From assembly GCF_003597395.2 (NCBI RefSeq), contig NC_133770.1, positions 12,297,656 to 12,361,655 on the forward strand: 64,000 bases of DNA, written 5' to 3'. Of the stretch, positions 21,385 to 33,024 are shown one piece after another. Position numbers and translations under genes: made by a program. Each line of letters starts with the position of its first letter. Position 1 is the first letter of the stretch. Below the pieces are notes generated by a model that saw only the letters and a program-made list of their open reading frames with translations, made no database searches and was not told where the DNA came from. Source of the stretch: Chelonoidis abingdonii (lineage: Eukaryota > Chordata > Testudines > Testudinidae).

Positions 21385-22046
21385 AAGGCTCAAAACACTT
21401 GAAAATAAACGCCAACTTACGGGACTTAACGACATGTGTGAGTCCTCATAGGAGTGAAGCATTAATGATTTAGACCTTCCAGTATGACATTCCACCTTGA
21501 CGTTATTGGAACTTTGATTTCTTTTCAAATGAATTACAGGACTCAGTGCTCTTGATTAGTCTGTGAGAAAGGTTATTGCAATGTTCCATGTTCTCCATCT
21601 TACTCCTTGGATAATGCAATACATCACCAAAACCCATGCCGTGTGTCATTCCTCAGTAATTAAGAAATCACGTGGATGGTTATCTTTGCATCTTACTTTC
21701 TTTCTATTCTGAAAAATAAACACTCTAAAAAAAAATCTCCTAAATGTCTGCATGATTCTTTTATTGGCTGACTTTCAGACTTTCCTCACATGGGGGACAA
21801 TGAAATGCTACATAAAAACTCTTATTGAAAACCTACTGATTGAATGTCAATGCAAGGAAGGTTCAAATGCAATTAACTTTCCCACTCTGGTATTACATTA
21901 TTTAAACTGCATAATAACACTCGTCTGCTGTTTATGGAACATCTGTTTCCAGGCAGGTTAAGTTTAATGGCACTGTCCCTTTTTATATTTGTAATTGAAT
22001 TGTAGGCAACTTTTAAAAAATAAACAAACATGCAAACTGGAACACA
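21385..22046. other. no gene recognised
   Basis: AT-rich DNA; the longest frame is 69 codons at 21752-21961 without recognisable similarity. Confidence 0.4.
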
Positions 22047-22340
22047 TAGGGACCAATTCTGCCATAGCTATCTCCGGTGAATAGTTCCTTATTCTCTGCG
22101 TAGTAATTGGATTTTAGTGGGATGACTCCTGGAATAAGGTACTACTCAAAGGGTGAAGTTGTCAGGGTCACATTTTCCAAAGCTCCTAAGTGTCTCAGGA
22201 GCCTATGTCTGACTGAAGATCAATGGAACTCAAGATCCTAAGGCCCAAATACACAAAGGTTTTAGGCACCTATTTTCTCAACAGCAGTTAGACACCTAAA
22301 CACCTGGTGCAATCTGGCCTTAAGTGCTTAGATCATTTCT
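22047..22340. repeat. ancient dispersed foldback repeats
   Basis: GGGACCAATTCTGCC ... GGAATAAGGTACTACTCA and then TCACATTTTCCAAAGCTCC ... AGACACCTAAACACCTGGTGCAATCTGGCC are two neighbouring old repeat units. The second resembles the better preserved palindrome at 54338-54548. Confidence 0.45.
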
Positions 22341-23289
22341 GAAAAGGTAATCGGTTCAGTGAATGACATCAGCTGAAGACCTTGACTCTTTCTCCAGCCA
22401 ACATAACAAGGGTCTGCTCCCACTGAAGTTAATGGCAACATGCTTACTGATATCAGCTGAATTAGATCACAGATATCTGCCCCTGTTGACTGATAGAAGA
22501 ACTAATGCCTTGGGATCTCCCATAGGCACAAATATATACTCCAGACACAACTTCCAAGCTACAGGGTCAAAGAACAGTAAGAAAAGTGTGTGACAAAGCA
22601 CAGAAAAATAGGAACGTAAAAAAACGAGGAAAGAATTATTCACCAATAAAACTGTTAGTGAGATAACTGGATATTCCAGAGGACTAGATATCAAACACTA
22701 GGAAAATATGAACACTTGCCATACCAAAGGGCACCAGAATCGTTTATTAATGACAACTCGCCTTTTTTTGTGTAGCTATTACTCTGAACGAGTCTGCTTT
22801 TTTCCCTCCCCATTGTGTTGAGTTTATTCACTCTTATTAACACTCGCCTGTGATGATTTGGGAATGTGTATGTACAGCATATGAATTCTGTGTGAGATTA
22901 GGAACTCTCTATATGTGTCTCTACTAAGCTGCAAATTCCCATTTTCAGTATGAGGGTGTAAGACAGTGGCTTGCCCTGTGGGCTGGAGCTAAGCCAAGCT
23001 GATTACAAAATGATCCCCACTGGAGGGGAATCAGGCAAATTCCCCATAAAGAGAAGAAGGTGGCTGTAATAATGGAAATTTCACTGCAACATCCTAGTAA
23101 GAGCATTAGGAAAATGGGGCCCTTAATAAAAGAACAATATTGCAATTCTTTAAAAATACTGGGAAAGGTGAAAGAATTTATGGCATCCAGTGCTTGGCAG
23201 TCATAGACTCAGAAAGTGAGTCTGCTTTGTCATAAAACACAAGAAGAAGAAGTAATAGGAATGAGAGCCAGGTTTAAGTGTTGATAAAG
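22341..23289. other. no gene recognised
   Basis: Frames of 66-76 codons, no known domain, no named repeat. Confidence 0.4.
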
Positions 23290-24000
23290 CCCAGCTGGAG
23301 AGAGAGACAGGCAGAAAGCTCAGAGAGTAAGGAAGCCTCTCCAATCAGGGAGAGACATTTCTTAAGCAGGGATGAGACAGAGGGACCCAGAGGATAACTT
23401 AAGATGCTGGGTAGGAATTGGCCCAGGGAAAACTATAGCACAGACAAAGAAGCAGACCTTGGTGTTTAATACAGGGCCCTGGGCTGGAACTCAGAGTAGA
23501 GGATGGGACTGCATTCCCCCAAGGAGGGACAGCACCACTGAGAGCAGAAAAAAATATTGTGGTTTTGGGACTTTTAGTTTGGGTAATTGTGACCCCCAAA
23601 TGGAGTGGACTTAAAGCAGTGACTCAGTGGGGCCAAGGGATAGCTGGCTGGCTGCAGCACCCTCAGAGACATAGCAGGGACTGACTTACATGCTGGAGGC
23701 TGTCTGTGGGCAGTCCATATTGAAGGCTACAGCAGCAAGGCATTGTAAAGGGCACCTGAGGTGACATGGCAGGGGTGACACAGCTGCTCATTGGTCTGGG
23801 TTGTACCCTGGTATGTCACTCTCACTCCTTTGGGTGGAATTCTGGGAGATGGTGTCTTAAAGCCACAGGTGGAGTCTGAGGAGTCAGTGCTGGTTCCAGG
23901 GGCTTGGTAGTGGACCGAATGGTTGTAGCTCTCAGCACAGTGTGCTAGGTAGAGGGTCTTCACCCTGAGAGTGGGCCCAGGGAACACAAGACAGGGAAAA
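23290..24000. repeat. possible degenerate LTR sequence
   Basis: Purine-rich text including AATTGGCCCAGGGAAAACTATAGC, CAGGGCCCTGGGCTGGAAC and TAATTGTGACCCCCAAATGGAGTGG resembles the 3' half of turtle LTRs such as the block at 24500-25230. No ends or duplication were found, so this is tentative. Confidence 0.3.
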
Positions 24001-24499
24001 TATCTGGCCTCTGTTATCCAGAGGGTTAAAACACATGGGATCCAGTAGCTGGATGCCTTTTGAGATATAGGGAAGCTTTAAGCATGGGGGGTGGGGTTCT
24101 GTGTCTGCATCTTCTCATAGCAGTCTGGTGTGCCTCCAGCGGTAGGAGCTCATCCAGATCTCTGACATACTCTCTAGCTTCTCAGGCTCAGAGTCTCAAA
24201 GCCATTCATGCCACTTGGCATTACAGCAGTACCAATACTGGTAACAATAAATCACTCTGTTCAATGGGAATTGAGAACATCCAGCACCTCCCAGGATCAG
24301 GCCATAGTCAACACAAAGATCCTTAAGGCCTATGTGCTGAATTCATCCTCTAGCCTCTTCGTTGTCTACCCCTCCCTGACAGAGTCAGGCCAGAGGCTCC
24401 CCTTGTGTAACAGACTTCACACTTTAATTTGCATGTCCTCCCTCCCCCAGAAACGTACTATGATAGACCCAGGCCAGTTGGGTACAGCAGAATAGCAGA
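24001..24499. other. no gene recognised
   Basis: Frames of 88 and 95 codons on the plus strand carry no recognisable domain. No repeat ends were found. Confidence 0.35.
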
Positions 24500-25230
24500 A
24501 GGCAGATATACTGGCCACTGGATTAACAGTTTTCTGTTCCCTGACTGACCAGAGCAGGGGCTGCTCCAGGCTAATGAGAACACCTGACTCTAATTAACCT
24601 ACAAAGAGTCAGGTGAGGCCATTAAGTTACTATGACCACCTGACTCTAATTAAGGCCCTGCTGATACTATAAAAAGGGCTCACTCCACTCAGGCAGGGAA
24701 GAGCCAGGGGAGATGAAGTATGGCTGAAGGGCTAGTTAATGAAGACACCCTCAAATCATCGTTAAGGGAGCCCTAAGGTAAGAGTGAAGAAGGGAGAAGC
24801 AGGAGATCTGTGGGGAAGTGGCCCAGGGAAATGTAGCAACTCTAGCAGTGAAAGGTTGGCTGCCAGCAACTGCAACCATTAGGGTCCCTGGGCCGGAACA
24901 CGGAGTAGAGGTCGGGCCCGGGTTCCCCCCAACCCACCACTACAGGAACTTCTCCTGGGAGGGGAAGTCAGGCCCCTGTCAGGACAGGAGGCTGAACAGA
25001 GACCGTGGGAGTTCTCTCACCAACTTCCTGGCAGGCCTATGATGAAAAGGGCTCAGTAGACTGTAACCCTGGCCCTAGAGAGAGAAGGGCTACGTGGAGG
25101 GTCACAGTGAGCCACTGAGGCTAGCATAAACCGCCTAGAAGCGCAGGACCCACGGGAGCAAGGTCAGAGCTCTGCCACAGAATAAACAAGATGTCGTGGT
25201 CCCTTGCAGAGCTCCTAGTGCCCATTCTCA
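24500..25230 (+). mobile_element. probable LTR, ends not determined
   Basis: A TATA-like ACTATAAAAAGGGCTC (24666-24681) is preceded by a duplicated phrase ACCTGACTCTAATTAA (near 24583 and 24642) and followed about 510 bp later by GAATAAACAAG (25180-25190), a polyadenylation-type signal. Between them lie GGCCCAGGGAAATGTAGC and GTCCCTGGGCCGGAACACGG, phrases of turtle retroviral LTRs. The order U3, TATA, long R region, AATAAA fits an LTR on the plus strand. Without the TG/CA ends or target duplication this stays probable. Confidence 0.55.
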
Positions 25231-25667
25231 GTGCAGTCTGTGGTCTGGCAACCCGGCACCTGTGAATCATTGATGTGGTTATGACCTTAATTGCACACTT
25301 AAATGGGCAATTTCAGGCTCCCCTTGAGGAGTGAGCCTGCGAAGTGAAAGATGCTGATAAACCAGTGAGTGCAAAGGTGCTTGTTAAATCAAGCTGCAAC
25401 TCTGTCAATTCACAGAGGCTCCAGGTCTTGTACAGGGCCAGACTGTGCCAGTCCTAATGCAGCCATGCAGGACTCTAAGGGGTAGTGAACTCCATAGACA
25501 TCCCCATCCAGCCAAGCTAGGGGTCTCTGTGTACCCACTATTCTCCCACCTGGTGGGCAGGAAGGGAAGAGGAGACACAGGAAGTGGGCGGAGTCTTGTT
25601 TTTGACTCACCTCCCTGTCCATGGCTTTGGGTAGCTGTAAAGCATGGAAGCAAATTACACAGAAACA
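25231..25667. other. no gene recognised
   Basis: Overlapping frames of 70-86 codons on both strands at 25405-25705 appear non-coding. Confidence 0.35.
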
Positions 25668-25975
25668 GGCTTTGCCATACTGGATCTAACTATTGGTCCA
25701 CCTAGTCCAGAATTCTGTCTCCTACACTGGCCAGCACCTGTTGCCTCATAGTAAGAGTTAAGCAGCACCACAGTAGGCAGATATGGGATAATCTGCCCCC
25801 CATTCTAATTCCTAATAGAGATTGTTTTTAAACCCTGTACATGAGATTTCCCCTTTCAAACTGTGTTTGCATTAGCTCTTAGAACTCTGGATATTCTTCT
25901 TCATGTAAATGTGTGGTTTGTCTTTAAATCTTACTAACTTCTTTGTCTGATTGACATCATGTGGCAATGAGTTTC
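25668..25975 (-). mobile_element. CR1 LINE 3' fragment, diverged
   Basis: GCCATACTGGATCTAACTATTGGTCCACCTAGTCCAG is the complement of a CR1 3' end. It is followed by untranslated sequence with CTCCTACACTGGCCAGCACC and a late TCTGGATATTCTTCTTCATG block shared with 45540-45720. Confidence 0.75.
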
Positions 25976-26084
25976 ACAGTCTAATTACACACTGAATGAA
26001 AAGGCATTTTTCATTGGTTTGAAAAGTATCACATTCAAATTTCATAGGATGTCCCGCTTTTGTGTTTTCTGTTCCAGCCAATGC

Positions 26085-26290
26085 CCCCTCATGGACCAGA
26101 CCCCCATTGTGCTCAGCACTTTTCAAACAGAACAAAAAGACGGTCCCTGCCCCAAAGAACTTACAGTCTAAGTATGAGACAGACAACTGATGGATACAGA
26201 CAGACCAAGGGAACCAGGAGATGCAAGTGAAATGAGGCATGTCAGCTGGCGACATGTCACTGAAATTACCTAGTATTCTTTCTGACAGAA
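26085..26290 (-). repeat. L2/MIR-related fragment
   Basis: CCCTCATGGACCAGACCCCCATTGTGCTCAG, CAAACAGAACAAAAAGACGG, TCCCTGCCCCAAAGAACTTACAGTCTAAG and CAACTGATGGATACAGACAG form a common amniote dispersed repeat in reverse orientation. Confidence 0.65.
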
Positions 26291-26689
26291 ACACTATAAG
26301 CAGGAAAATAGCAGATGACAAGTAGTGAATACTCTTGTTCACACTCAAATAAACTTTTTTCACATATGTATGTGGCTGTTCACACAAAGATCCACCATCT
26401 CCTGAATAGCTGTGTGAACAAAAAACGTTGTTTCTACTGATTCTGGGGTATAATCAATAGTAATGGGCCAGTACCTGGTCAAGCAGAAGACTTTTTTCAG
26501 GATTCAAACGACAGTCCACAAACTCTCTTTATGCAGCGTGCAGCCAGAAGAACTGCAGTGTAATTAAAGAGCATCTAAAAATAACAGTGCCAGGACTGGT
26601 TTTTACACTTCAGTAAGAGTAAGGGGAGTGGGGAAAACATGAGACCAATTGCTATCATTTTTACAGACAGCGGGTTAGTCTCCCTTTGT
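26291..26689. other. no gene recognised
   Basis: No open frame of note and no named repeat. Confidence 0.35.
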
Positions 26690-27215
26690 ATGAATGGTAT
26701 ATGGAACGCTATGGGTTAACTTGGTTCTAAGGGGTTCCGGGGGACTGCAGGAATGCAGACAATGAGTGCAGTTAGCCCCAGTCACCAATACTGGACGCAC
26801 AATACAAGTGTTAATTTCCTTAATGGAATCCCCACCACATTTTGATCAAATGTCTGACTGAACCCACTTGGGAGATGATCGAGGGGAGAGGGTTGAAATC
26901 ACAGAGGCTTTTAAGTGGCAGCTGTCAAACAAAGCTGGAATATAGTTAAAAACCTGAACCCCTGAGGAGACAGGAGTCAGGACGGTCTGCAGAAAAACAG
27001 GCTGCAGGTTGTCCCCAGGAGAAGAGAAAAGAGGATTGGGCGGGGTAAGGTTAAGTCAGGCCTACCTATTTGCATGAGGCAATGCTTCGGGGTTGTTTTA
27101 ACCCTGGTATCTTTACACATTCCTATGGTTTAATAAATGACACTTTGTTCTGAAGAAGCTGTTCTCTAGCACTGTGTTTACCAGGCGGTCACAGCTCCCA
27201 GAGGCAGTAGATAGC
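26690..27215 (+). mobile_element. possible LTR, ends not determined
   Basis: The block contains GGGTTAACTTGGTTCTAAGG, TTTAAGTGGCAGCTGTCAAAC, and TTTAATAAATGACACTTTG (AATAAA at 27133-27138) followed by CTGTTCTCTAGCACTGTGTTTACCAGGCGG. A polyadenylation signal with a short downstream U5-like stretch suggests an LTR. The boundaries are inferred only from composition. Confidence 0.4.
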
Positions 27216-27319
27216 AGGGGCCAAAGCCAGTTGGTCTTGCTGACATAATAGGGTTCATTAATGGGGTGCTTTAGCTGGGTGATCGAGTCTAAAAGTGGGA
27301 TGAATCACAGGATTCCACT

Positions 27320-27730
27320 CTAGGAGAAATGCAGGTGCGGGCTTGGGTGGTGCATGAACCACCTACTGGGGGAGGCTAGGCCCCAGCGCCACCCTTTCCA
27401 CCTGAGGCCCCACCCCTCCATCCCCCTGCTGGAGTCCAGAGCCTCCTCCTCCCCCACCGTGGACACGGGCCCCAACCCTAGGCTAGCCCCCCAGCTGCAG
27501 CTCACTGGGAGGGCCAGCAGCATGGAGCCACTGCCTCCCCAACCCTGGAACGTGGGAAGGGCAGACAGTGCAGCCCCAGCCTGAGACACGGTCGCCGCAC
27601 AGAGGGGCTGGAGCTGCACACAGAGCGGGAAGCAGGATGAGAGGGTCTGGGGGCAGAGCCTGGGTGAGGCCATGTCTGGCTGTTTGGGGAGGCACAGCCT
27701 CCACCACCCTAGGGTACCTGCCATCCATGG
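27320..27730. repeat. GC-rich dispersed repeat, partly palindromic
   Basis: GGCTTGGGTGGTGCATGAACCACC on the left and GGCACAGCCTCCACCACCCTAGGGTACCTGCC on the right are partial inverted copies, with CCCAGCGCCACCC and CTGTTTGGGGAGGC phrases between. Both strands are open (146 and 96 codons minus, 76 plus), as expected for a stop-poor GC-rich repeat. Confidence 0.45.
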
Positions 27731-29759
27731 GTGTGGGCCTGTCTCTTGAAAGGTGCCCACAAAGAGAGGTCAAAGGCGCAGCTCACCCCTGAATTGTAAC
27801 AGGGAATATGTAGAGTTGTGCAATGGGAATACCGAGTTTGGAGTTCTTCCAAGGTCATTCTGGGGCGTCAAACCCATTTCCTAGCCTGGGACCACTTCTG
27901 ACATGTTTCCCTGAAATAACCTCTACTTGCAAATGTGACTCACGAGCTAGAGGAATGCAGCACTGGGAAACTATAGCAATTAGGGATTCAGTTTAAGAGA
28001 CCTTCAAGGAAAATCTGAGCTTACCCTGAACTAGTGAACAACATGTGGATAGATTTCTCTCTCTTTGCAATTTCCCAGCACCGAGGCAGATTTAAAAACA
28101 AAAGCCAGGAAAAAGACATGTGTTGCTACTATAAAGCCGGCAAGTATCGACAGACGCATTCTCTTACAATAAGCACATGTTCCTAAATCAGGTCGGCTGG
28201 CCATCAGGCTATTTTTTGCAGCTAGGATGTCACTTTGTATAACCCGCATGTTATGGTATCCTTTTCAACCTAGATTTCATTAGTACCAAGCCTTCCTGCA
28301 ACTAGCATGCCACCTTGTGAGTGGGCCTAATGGCATCCCAACAGATGGCCAGGAGTGTTGATGTGCCAGCAAAACCAGTGAGCTAAGCACGTCTGAGTAT
28401 TAGAAAGCTGGATTCCTCTCCAGGAACTTTTAAATACGAGCCTGTGGGAAGCTTCTGCGCCTATGATTTAAGGGATGTGCACTGTCTCACTAGCTCAGGG
28501 ACAGATTTATTTTAAAGATGGAAAAAATACCTCCTATAGCCACTTTACGCTGAGTTCTCAGACTGAGTGAAATAGAATTATTGGTATTGAGCGGAGAAGG
28601 CAGAGAAGCTTGGGCATAAACCTATTAATCCCCAGCGGCTCTCCACGGGAGGGGACCTGCAGATCCCTGCAAAAATGCTTACTCAGCCTGCCTCGGAGCT
28701 CCCTCCAGCCCCACAGGGCTGCTGCGCCTGCAAAGATGAAACATCACATCTAATTTGTGCTGAATAGCCCTGATCTTATTATCAAGTACAATAGTCCTGC
28801 TCTTGGGGAATTATTCGGAGCCTAATGGTAGTGCGCTTCCAGGGAGTGGGAGTTTTTCCATTCTGCACTCTGCTTCTTAGCAGATTAGAATATTCCTTTA
28901 GTGCTCATAAGTTTTTAATTCCTCTACTTTTACCCAACATACCTGTAAACTACTGACATCTGACTTGGAGCCAGATCCTCTGGTTTGGCTGAATTGTGGT
29001 TGACACAAGATTGGAAGAGGGGAGGGGGCAAAGGTGACTTTATGCCACCTTTGTTTTTCCTTGATCATTGTGGGAACTAGGCCAGTCCTCAGCATAATTT
29101 AGAGCAGTCCTAAGAGGCTGTTCTGGCTCCCAGAGATGACCAAGGTGTAAAGATGCCGCAGAAATGCCTGCTTCCCTCCCTGGGAATGTCCCTTGTTCTA
29201 GGAATAGGGAGTAAGCGGCTTTGTGCTACCCCACTATAGCTGACCATCATAGAGGGATTCTCCCATGCAAATGAAATCTCCAAGTAGCAGATACATTGTG
29301 CTGTTAAAACAGCACAAGGCAGCTGCATGCTCCCCTAAGCAGGTGATTCCTGTGCACAGGAGCCGTGGACCTTCTAGAGTAGATCTCGCTATCAGGAAAT
29401 CGTTACAGAAATCCAGTCTCATTTTCTTTTCTTAACTTCCACCTAACTAACTGAAAGGATTTTCACACTCAATAATCCCAGGAGCATCTGCAATTCCTCA
29501 GCAGGATTCCAAGCTCCCCAGCAGACAAATATGCCAACCAAACTCTCCGGTCCTACTCTGTGAGAGGAGACTCGAAATGGCTCCAGCCGCTTACTGATGT
29601 GTGTGAGGCAATCTCCAAAGCTAGTGCTTGACAAGCCATGAATGAGCTAGAGAACGGCGCTGCCTTGGAGTTACCTAGCAGGAAGCATTCAGTTGGAGGA
29701 AGTCAGCTACACTCTGGCTCTTCAGATCAAGCATTCCTGCAGAGAGCTAGGAAATGTAT
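27731..29759. other. no gene recognised
   Basis: Two kilobases with only short frames (60-72 codons) and no repeat that I could name. It is the longest stretch in the window without an identifiable element. Confidence 0.4.
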
Positions 29760-30008
29760 TACAGTAACTCCTCCCTTAACACTGTAGTTATGTTCCTGAA
29801 AAATGCAACTTTAAGCGAAACGATATTAAGTAAATCCAATTTCCCCATAAGAATTAATGTAAATTGGGGGGTTAGGATTCAGGGTATTTTTATATATATA
29901 TATTTTAAACAATTTAATACTGGTACACAGCAATGATGATTGTGAAGCTGGGTTGAGGTGGGGAAGTCAGAGGGTGGGATATTTCCCAAGGAATGCCTTA
30001 CTGCTACA

Positions 30009-30159
30009 TAGGGTGACCAGATGTCCCAATTTTACAGGGACAGTCCTGATTTTGGGGTCTTTTTCTTATATAGGCTCCTATTAACCCCCTCCCCCCGACA
30101 CCCCCTCCACACACACATACCCTGTCCCAATTTTTCACATTTGCTGTCTGGTCATCCTA
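30009..30159. mobile_element. small hAT-type element nested in a TA-flanked transposon
   Basis: The left end TAGGGTGACCAGATGTCCC and the right end (complement TAGGATGACCAGACAG) are inverted repeats. The flanks CTGCTACA (30001-30008) and CTACTACA (30160-30167) form an 8-bp duplication with one mismatch. At 151 bp it is a miniature element with no coding capacity. It inserted after the host transposon was in place. Confidence 0.88.
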
Positions 30160-30290
30160 CTACTACATGATGAACTAACAGTTGGCTGAGCCCTCAAGGG
30201 TTAACTCGTTGTTAATGTAGCCTCACACTCTACAAGGCAGGAGGAATGGAGGGAGGGGAAACAGCACGGCAGACAGAGACATACACTTTG

Positions 30291-30295
30291 TGTGA

Positions 30296-30329
<34 letters not shown>
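30291..30329 (+). repeat. (TG)n(AG)n microsatellite
   Basis: A TG run with one GTGA interruption passes directly into a GA run. Confidence 0.95.
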
Positions 30330-30974
30330 TGCGCGTTACTCCTTTAAGTACGCTGACTTCACTCTAAGTACATTGCCTTTTTAAGTAGAGCAGCAAGCTG
30401 AGATGGCAGCTGCTGCCAGGAAGCTCCCTCTGTCCTGAGCCCTGTCATGTGTCCCCCCTGCTCTGTGGAAGATGGGGTAAGCAGGGTGCAGGAGCAGTGA
30501 GGAAGGGGACACCCTGACATTAACATCCCTCTTCCTCCCCCCTGCACAGCAAGCAGGAGGCTCCTGGAGCAGCTCCAAGGCAGAGGGTAGGAGCAGCACA
30601 TGGCAGTGGGGGGAGGGACAGCTGAACTGCTGGCAACTGATAACCTGCTAGGCAGCTGCTGCACAGGGAACTAAGGGGAGTGGGAGGGGGAATGGGGAGC
30701 TGATATGGGGGCTGCTGGCCCACTCTGATTCCAAGCCCCGCACCAGCTAGCTCCAATGAGCTGCTGTTCCTGCAAGCAGTGGACAAATCAGGGGGCTGCC
30801 AAACGTTATAAGGGAGCATTGTGCAACTTTAAACAAGCATGTTCCCTAACTGATCAGCAACGTTAACCGGGATTACTTTAAGGGAGGAGTTACTGTATTT
30901 GTACTACCATAGCGTCTAGAGGCCTGGGATTACACCAAACGCCCCACACGCTAGCTGTGTTCAGATACCAGATC

Positions 30975-31146
30975 CCTCCCCAAATAGCTTAGAATCTTCA
31001 TAGACAAGGATGGGAGGGGCAACTGAGGCACGGTGACAAGAAGTGACTTGTCCAATAAAACATAGCAAGTCAGTGGCAGAGCTGCAAATAGAACCCAGCT
31101 CTTTCAGGCCCCACTGTAATGCCCTATCCATTAGACCACATTGTCC
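30975..31146 (-). mobile_element. MIR-like SINE
   Basis: CAACTGAGGCACGGTGACAAG, AAGTGACTTGTCC, GCAAGTCAGTGGCAGAGC, AATAGAACCCAGCTC and CCCTATCCATTAGACCACATTGTCCC follow the reversed CORE-SINE order with a well kept tRNA-like head on the right. Confidence 0.8.
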
Positions 31147-31394
31147 CCTGTATAGTTGCATTTTAATTTTTATTTCTTTTGACATCCTTTGGCTGGACAC
31201 ATCTCCCTTTTGCCCTCAGGGTACAAGATGGATATGCAGGATCAGGATAGATAATTGAACAGGATGAAAAATTCAAATGTGACGCCTCCCAGATTGATTT
31301 TGGTTTGTTTCTGAAATGGTTTGGCAACAAGTCAGCCTGGAGTAACAAAAGTTCTGTACAATTCACTTCTTGAATGGTCTGTGGGACCAGGTCA

Positions 31395-31685
31395 AGTCAT
31401 TGCCAAACAGCACAAGGAAGGGTTGCGGAATGGAACCCGATGGAAGTACATTAATAAGTAAACATGAGATAACATCTCAATCATCAGTTTAAAAATAGAA
31501 CGATTCCCGGCTCTGATGCTGCCCATTTGCTTTATTTTAGAATCATCTGGAGACTCAGATTGTCTCTGTCTCTAACAAGGAATTAGCCTGGCAGATATTT
31601 AATCTGGCTGGCTGGCTAATTTTATTCCTGAAAGTTAATACTCTGTTGTCTAGGTCTGGATCTCTCCAATGAGCAGGCTAATACA
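31395..31685 (-). mobile_element. probable solo LTR, family D
   Basis: This segment is a diverged copy of 35247-35508. The two share TTAATAAGTAAACATGAG-like, AACAAGGAATTAGC, TGGCAGATA, CTGAAAGTTAATACT and AATGAGCAG...CTAATA blocks in the same order. On the minus strand it would begin TGTATTAGCCTGCTC. The flanks GGTCA (31390-31394) and TGTCA (31686-31690) could be a 5-bp target duplication with one mismatch. No internal sequence follows on the right, so a solo LTR is the simplest reading. Confidence 0.65.
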
Positions 31686-31690
31686 TGTCA

Positions 31691-32100
31691 TGAGGTGATT
31701 GCCTGGCGGGCCAGGTTCCTTGGTTGACCACACAAATAGGGGAAGCAGGGAGGAAGGAAGCCAGAGAAAGTAGCAGTACTTTAAAACAAAAGGTTTATTG
31801 GTATTTATTTTGCCAGAGTTTTACACCAATTTATTTTTGGCCCAGATCCTATAAATTCCACATGCTCTGAGTTTGTCAAGTGCAATTAAAGCCTTTTTCC
31901 TTGTAGGAATAGAAAGGGAGGCAGGCCTAGCCTGTGCCCAAACTCTCTCTGGGTCAGAACTTCCCTTACCAAGGGTCTGTCCTGTTCTCCAGTCTTCTGT
32001 CCTCCCCTGTTCCTGGGTGTCAGTCTAGCCTTCCTGTGTCACTTGTGAGTCTCCATACCTCCAGCTTTCACCCAGCCACCCTTCAGGATTCAACAGCTAG
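31691..32100. other. no gene recognised
   Basis: Contains AAAGGTTTATTGG (AATAAA on the minus strand) and a pyrimidine-rich part at 31970-32070. It may be another LTR remnant on the minus strand, but no ends were found. Confidence 0.35.
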
Positions 32101-32540
32101 TGCTGGGTGAATAATGGATTTTTCAGTTTGCTGGTGAGTCTGAACAATTGGAGTTAAAAATCATTTAGGGTTGAATCAAAAACAATTTTTTAAAAGTTTT
32201 TGGAGAAGTGAAAAGTCGAAAAAATGGTTGCAGGTTGAACAAAATGTTTCATTTCAGGCTATTTTAAACAGTTAAAAAATTATTTAATAAAATTAAAGCA
32301 AATGTTGAGACAAAGCCTTTACAGATTGAAAACTCAATTTTTTTTTGGTAAATGTTGACATGAAACATTTTGATTTTTTCTGATTTTTTGGGAGGTAGGA
32401 GGGTGTGTGTGTGTGTGAGAGAGAGAGAGGGTCTGGAAATAAATGATTTCACTAAATTGATACAAATTCATGACACATTTCATTTTCACCCAATCTGTTT
32501 TTTGCAGAAAAACAATTTCACTTAGCTCTAGCAGCACCAG
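32101..32540. repeat. AT-rich dispersed repeat with (GT)n(GA)n
   Basis: Text such as AAATGTTTCATTTCAGG, TGACATGAAACATTTTGATT and ACAATTTCACTTAGCTCTAGCAG resembles the family at 19650-19970 and 45731-46125, which end in GCTCTAG or GCCCT. A GT run followed by a GA run occupies 32401-32430. Confidence 0.45.
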
Positions 32541-32828
32541 TACCTTTCCTGAAGTTGACTCACCCCCTTCTCTTGGCAGAGTGAGCTGGACTGATTTATA
32601 TAGGTCCCAGGCCCTTCCCATTCCCAGTAGCCAAAATGTGTTGCTGACCTCTGACTTCTCCACAACAATATGTGTGTGACAGTTGTCAGCAATGGAGCGG
32701 AAAGGGCCCCATCCTAGTTACAGGAGGAAGGCTGTGTAATTGCTTCAGCCCTTTTCTCCATCTTTCTTGCTGTCATCCTCATCATCATCATTGACAAGCT
32801 CCATTCCAGACTTGACATCCAATACAGA

Positions 32829-33024
32829 ATGGACAGCAAGTTCTTCAACCTCATTCACCGCCGATCTAAGACTATCACTAAATCAGTCATTGAAATCCAA
32901 TATGCAGATGGTTGTGCCCTTTGTGTCCACTCGGAAGAAGATCGTCAAAAAATAGTCGACACTTTCTCTGAGACTTACAACCAACTTGGCCTCGTGCTCA
33001 ACACCAAGAACACAAAAGTACTCC
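32829..33024 (+). pseudogene. reverse transcriptase fragment, motif C region
   Basis: The frame reads IEIQYADGCALCVHSEED, then TFSETYNQLGLVLNTKNTKV. The YADG is a mutated YADD, the metal-binding motif C of reverse transcriptases, and the LGLVLNTKNTKV block is the following conserved LxxNxxKT segment. The second catalytic aspartate is replaced by Gly, so the enzyme would be inactive even without the truncation. The frame ends at the LTR boundary at 33025. Confidence 0.85.

Larger units (their letters stand above)
29760..30897. mobile_element. TA-flanked DNA transposon, non-autonomous
   Basis: The ends CAGTAACTCCTCCCTTAA (from 29762) and its exact complement (to 30895) are 18-bp perfect terminal inverted repeats, each bordered by TA, the Tc1/mariner target-duplication pattern. 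Inside, the left part (AAATGCAACTTTAAGCGAAACG) and right part (CGTTAACCGGGATTACTTTAA) are partly inverted. The centre holds a GC-rich segment whose minus-strand frames (72-101 codons) show no DDE/DDD motifs and are rich in Ser/Pro/Leu. It is therefore read as non-autonomous. It contains a nested hAT element (30009-30159) and a microsatellite (30291-30329). Confidence 0.85.
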
